Of a stretch of 64,000 nucleotides of DNA, positions 42,301-48,300 are shown piece after piece. The stretch comes from Cladorhizidae sp. MBARI D1340-BT2. Lineage: Eukaryota > Porifera > Demospongiae > Poecilosclerida > Cladorhizidae. How positions within the stretch are numbered: position 1 is the stretch's first letter; each line of letters opens with the position of its first letter. The notes below the pieces were generated by a model. It saw nothing but the letters and a program-made list of their open reading frames with translations. It made no database searches and was not told the origin of the DNA. The position numbers were made by a program, and so were the translations under genes. The DNA lies in NCBI GenBank assembly GCA_028752905.1, contig JAQNBH010000002.1:18384430-18448429 (forward strand), in the 5' to 3' direction.

Positions 42301-45300
42301 CATTTCTATAAGCGAGGGAAATTCCTCTTTGCTGAAGTTAAGACACTTTATGTCATTCATAATGAGCAAAGCAGCCATTTTAATGATGGCTTTCTTTTTC
42401 TCGTCTTCATTACCTGTTTCCATCTTCTTGTGGTAGTCTCTGGTGATATCTGCCGTGCAGTTCCTAAAGCAGACAACATCCTTCCTATGTTTTTGATTTG
42501 TAATGAATATACTATTACCATAGTGCCTCTCGAGTGCTTGTTTCAAATATTTCTCATGATACACTGGAAGGTCATCATCACCTACTAATATCTTCATTTG
42601 CTCTTGCAATTGGCTTACAGTGTAAACACCACTCTCCATTTCACTGTCAAACCACCCGCAGAGCTTGTAGAAGGCATTTTCCTTAGAACCATCCACAGGC
42701 CTTCCAGATTTCTGAAAATAAAGTTTTTTTGGAATAATTAATTATGGTATACATACTCTAGCAATTTTACTAACATTACGTCGACCTGGTACATCATACA
42801 GGGTGCAGTAGCATTTGCAATGATAGACAGCCTCTTCTGCTACAAGATCTGCAATGCCTTCCAAGCGTCCTTGGACAGCCATTCCAAGACTATCTTTTCT
42901 TGCACTTGCTATTCTCAGAAGTGATGTCTTAAGTGTGATAGTTGATGCCCGACGTATGGTCTGCTGTCTGGCAGGATGTCTTTCGTCAAAATGGATGTCC
43001 TCATTGCAGATGATACATCTTTCACTGTACAGAAATCGTGTAGGACCCCGGTCTGAAATTATTATCTGGACTAAGTTAGCCAAATCAACAGTATATTGTA
43101 TGCATGTTATGTAGGGGATTGCAATAAGATTATGGGAAATTCAAGTGACTCTTACCATTATCGTCATTTACAGATTGTGACACTTTTTGACGTTTAGGGC
43201 GTGGTTCATGCTCCTGTTCTTCAACATCAGGCTCCTTTTGCATGAAAAGGGCTCTGCATCTTTGATGGACGGTCATAGGAATGTTGCTAGTCCATTTTCT
43301 TTCCAATCGCTCTAACAAGGAAGAGTCGCTGATATGTCTACAATGCTCAATTAGGTTCTCATAGCCCTTAGTGTACAACTTCTGTAGCTTTCCTGCTTCT
43401 GATGAGTCCTCAGTACAAATCTCACACCTCCTTTCCATTTTGCTCGAATGGAGTAAGATACCAACCTTATGCCAATGTCTAGTCCTTTTATAGACAAACG
43501 CAGCACACATAATGTTCTTGGAGAATCCTGCACAAACCACCAACTCCCATCAAAGGGTGCAAGCTGGGCAGGATCATGCAGGTTTTGTGCAAGATCCTGC
43601 AGGTTTCTAAGCAAACCTGACCACAAGCCACAACTACTCCCATCAAAGGGTGCAAGCTGGGCAGGATCATGCAGGTTTTGTGCAAGATCCTGCAGGTTTC
43701 TAAGCAAACCTGACCACAAGCCACAACTACTCCCATCAAAGGGTGCAAGCTGGGCAGGATCATGCAGGTTTTGTGCAAGATCCTGCAGGTTTCTAAGCAA
43801 ACCTGACCACAAGCCACAACTACTCTCAATACAGATAACACCCACAAACATCTCTCAAGAGTTGGTCCTAAAGGATCCCAGATTTTTTGTGCATCATCAT
43901 GGTACAATTCTGGGCATTTTGACACCAAGATAAAAAAATGTTGGGTATTTAGTTGTCGAGATACAATGTTTTACAATTTTGGGGCGATCGATGACCTTTT
44001 GACCCCCCAAAAGTTTTCCCCGCCCCCTACCCCACCTTCCTTTTTTTTGGTAAGTCTTGACACCCATACTTACCAAAATCAGTTGAAACCAGCTTGTTTA
44101 AAATTATTTCTTAGATTGGATCTAAATATGGCTAATTTTAGGATACTAGTGGATGGTTTATTTTCCTGACTTGTAGGATAATTATTGCCTTAATATAACA
44201 TGTGACAGTTTCTTTATTGGCATGCAAATGTATCAGGAAAATTGATATGCAATTGGAATTTTCGCCCAATCACAAATAATTGTTCCCATAAACAAAACTG
44301 ACTATGTGGTATCAAATATTTGCCATGGCATGATCAGTGCTATTTCTTGTTCTGCTTAGTTACCAATTAGTTTGCCAGAGGGCCGGCATTCCCATGCAGC
44401 AGTCAAGGCCGGAGATGATGTGTTAATCATAGGAGGTCTTGGTCTCTGCTTGCAGCATGTCAATACATGTCTTAGACTGCATTTCGATTGTGTCAGCAGT
44501 AGTTGGTCTATTGACAGCTTTCATCTTCCACTTCTCATTAATACAAGGTGAGGTCTGTAGAATAGTGGAATATAGACTCACTATAGACGTCAAGATTCTA
44601 TATATATGTATATTCAAATCATTTGTGGCTGATAAATAGACAGATACATTATAAATTGCATAGTAGGTGTACTCCACATAGCAAGCACCCAATATGCTCT
44701 TTCAGTGTTCTAGTATTAGGTAGGGTACTTGTAGAAAGAACCCGGTATATATTGTGTCATAAACGTATGTGAAAGTGATGAGAAGGATAGTGAGAATGAC
44801 CTACTTGCAGATTTAGATGGAGAAGAAGTCAACAGCTTGGTAGCTTTAGAGAACCTGTAAACAACAATAGCCAAGCTCAACATTATCACAAACAGTAAAC
44901 CCTCACCTAGAGCTAGCTCTAACTTGCTAACTTAATGGCATTGATCATAATAATGCAACTTTGCATAACTTAGAATCATCAGTGCCTGTTTGTGTTAAAC
45001 ACCCAATACAACCACATTATGAGTCAATAAAGTGCCTGTATAAACCAGTTCTACACTTACAATTAACACATCAGCAAAATATTACCAACTATTTGCTGTA
45101 TGAACTCAGAGATTGATCCAGTTGGCTCCATGGACACATAATACATAACCATCATCATCCTAGACTGCTTTTATAGGCCAATCATAGACTGGAAGCAGCT
45201 GAAACTTAATTACTGTACTATTTCATCGCCTCCAAACACCTGGAAGTGAGTAGTCGAATGAAGTCCATCCTGAAGCACAATAAAATAATTGACAATAAAA

Positions 45301-48300
45301 TAATTATATGATGGTATTAATGTTATATATTCTGTAGCTCTTTCTCTTTCATTCCTGCTGAATGGCCTCCAGGCATCTTTTTTCAAATTGGCTCGAATTT
45401 AGATTTGTTCTGAATTGGGGTTGCTCCATCTAAATCTGCAAGTAGGTCACATGTGCACACACACACCTACACATAGAGCAACTCCCACATGTGCACACAC
45501 ACACCTGGTCATGCTCGCTAGCCTTCTCATCAGTTTCACATACAGTATCTCAGGAGTCGATCAGGAGTCGATTTGGTGCAGTTGACTAATAGGTTATAAA
45601 AAAAGATTATGCAATTAGATTTAAAAAATGCAACAAACAATATGCAATTATTAACCTGTAGCTGCTACTACTGCAGTCGAGCAGCCAGTGAGCTGAGGCA
45701 ATAACGAAGCCACTCCAGTCAAGCTGTTCCATCTGTAGCATTTCCAGGAGCTAGTCAATCGATGGCATGGGCAACAGAGGCAACTGAACGTTCATTCAGC
45801 TGTGCCGATGTCGAGAGCGATTCTCAGAGCTAGTCTAATCGATCTTTCGGTAGCTGTTTCCATCTCTATAGCTGCTCCAATCGATCCTCAGATGCTGTAA
45901 TGTCAAGTGGAGACTCCACCAAACTATCCGAGTGCTGCTGTCAAGTGTCATCTTTTAATTTTTGTATTTAAAATAAACTCCTCCCATTTTCCACGCTGTT
46001 AGTTTTGTTTCATTTTTAGGGCGGCGGGCGGTAGTTCTAAATAACAGAAACATAAAGTTTATTGGACTTGTACTAAACTGTAGCTGGTTGTTCCTTAACT
46101 AACAAGTGAGGTTGTTAGCACTGCTATGGCTCAAGAATAGCGATATTTCAGCCCAAAGTCTAAGAGGAGGAAAGTATCACACGCTGCATGCCAGTGGAAA
46201 ACTTTCAGTCAAGGTTCCTGCATACAATAGTTTCCTCCTCTTAGGCTTTGGGGATGAGATATCGCTACTCTGAGCCATAGCAGTGCTAACAACCTGTGAA
46301 GAAAAAATAAGCCAACTTGCGCTTGTTAGCTAAGCAACAAAGAGGTACATGTACGTAGGTAGCCAGCACTTCTGCTTGGTCTTAAAATGAATTTTGAGCT
46401 GCACAGTATGGGAACATTTTTTGCCTCCTACTAAAGCAAGGGTCAACTCATGTGATATTATAGTTAAAGGTTAAGCACTCATTGCTACTGACTACATACT
46501 TATGTTGATTTGTATGCAATACTGTGCACATGTGTATTAAATGCAGGTACAGCATGTGCAGCTGTGAAATGTCTCCGGATGAAGTTTATGTTTTGGGTGG
46601 AGTAGGAGAGGACTTAAATGTCTATCTCACCAAGTTACATTTGAAGAAAATGACCACTGCAACTTGTAATTTGACAAAGGTGAGGCTAGGAATTGCTGCT
46701 AGTATTGCCATGTCAGAATTAGCACGGATGTGTACCACACTGTTGGTGCTCCTTGTTACTTTTGAATGATATACTGACTGCATTATTTGTGTGATTGCAA
46801 TGAAGTTAAAAATTCGACCTTGCTCTAGGTTATAATCTTCACTGCCTCTGCTTTAGCTACATATTTTTTTTAATCATTAACCGTTTCACCGGTGTCTTTC
46901 TATAAGCTTATGAATGCATCTGCAAAGGTAGTTGTATAATCGTTATAAACTAAGGTTTAGGAATCACTCAACTCCCTAAGCAACCATATGTTTTCACAGT
47001 GTATAATGAAAATGGAATATTATCCTTGAAAATGGCTGCATAGCAACAAACCACAAAATGATTACAAGGATCTCAAGATCATTATTGACACCAGATGAAG
47101 AAATGCTAAATGAGGATGCTATCAACAGTTCCACACTTGGAGGTTTGCATGGCTGGGGGACCAGACATACCAGAGAAATGACTGGTATTAGTACTCATGA
47201 CTGGCTAATCTACAAAACACATGCATGTACATTCAAACAAACATACATTCTCACTCGCACATCACCCTCCAGTTACCCAGAAAAAGAACGTTTTGTCTAA
47301 CTCTCTTCTGCTAAATACCAAATATGGATTTTATTCACTGCTGATAGTTTAAGCTCCTTCTCTAATGCTGAAGCTGGCAATGTCGAGAGAATGAACACTT
47401 ATGCTGATTCTATTTCTCTGCTCAGCGTTTCAACTTCAGCACGGTTCAAACCAGGCTTCCCCAAGCAAGCAAAGACTTATTCTCCTTTTTCATCACTCAG
47501 TTTGCTGCCTGACATATCTCGAAATCATCGCAAAAAATACCGTCAACGTTTCATTAGCGGTTTACCTAGATGCCATCATTTCAGCTGTGATGCCTGTCTC
47601 ATTTTACCATAGCAATCTAAAGAGTATGGACTAGGCATTTCCCCAGCTATGTTTTGGGCATGTGCTAATATATTTAGCTAGCGCTAAGTTCAAAAATGGC
47701 CGGAGATGCGGCGAAGTTTCTTGATGGCATGTCTTCAAATTGCCATATGGAGGTTACATCGGTGAATGGGTTCTTTTTTTTATAACCATAATATCTAATA
47801 AACTATGACTTTTTTCAAGATTAATCGTTACAAACACACAGTAGATTTCTCTTTCAATCAGCTGTATTGTTTTAATCGCCAAACATTTCACTGAAATACC
47901 TTGGACTTCATCAGGGTGAATTGAAGACTCAAGTATTTTGGTTGAAACGTTGGCCATAAAAACTGGGAAAAAGCTGATTTAAAGCGAAATTTGTGTATTT
48001 GATGACGCCAGCAGAAAGTAATTGCAAAACTTTATGAACATTATTAAGATTCAAATTCAGAAGCTACAGTTTTCTAGAAGAAATGCTACTTTATGCATGT
48101 CTGCAAAACTGATAGCAAAGAAATTACACTTCCTCGGTGTAGATTGAATGCATTCAGCGTATTTCCCGGGAAGTTTAGAACAGCTTTTCCCAGCAGTAGT
48201 GGAGACAATCATGATGCAGTTGGAATCGTCGGCCATTTTTTATCTTTCCTTTGTTCTCTCACCTCATCAAACTGGAAGTAAAGATTGTTTAAAAACAAAC

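Larger units (their letters stand above)
38414..44111 (-). mobile_element. Unclassified 5.7-kb element with long inverted repeats and a PIN-nuclease gene
   Basis: The first ~205 bp (38414-38620) reappear inverted at 43907-44111. The match is strongest over the outer 100 bases (for example AATAATTTTAAACAAGCTGG and GGTGTCAAGA) and patchier inward to GGTGTCAAAATGC-CAGAAT. TA dinucleotides flank both tips (38412-38413 and 44112-44113), a possible TA target duplication. Inside lie one five-exon minus-strand gene and a 93-bp triple repeat upstream of it. The element sits between TYW4 exons 8 and 9. It has the architecture of a DNA transposon, but its only gene shows no DDE transposase, helicase or polymerase that I recognise. 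Confidence 0.85.

Noticed and set aside
43351..43933. Overlapping frames of 146-166 codons with 31-residue repeats on both strands
   Set aside because: They are read-throughs of a 93-bp repeat; only the part from 43438 leftward on the minus strand belongs to a gene.
47058..47634. Open frames with Ser-rich composition
   Set aside because: No recognisable motif; they lie inside TYW4 intron 10.
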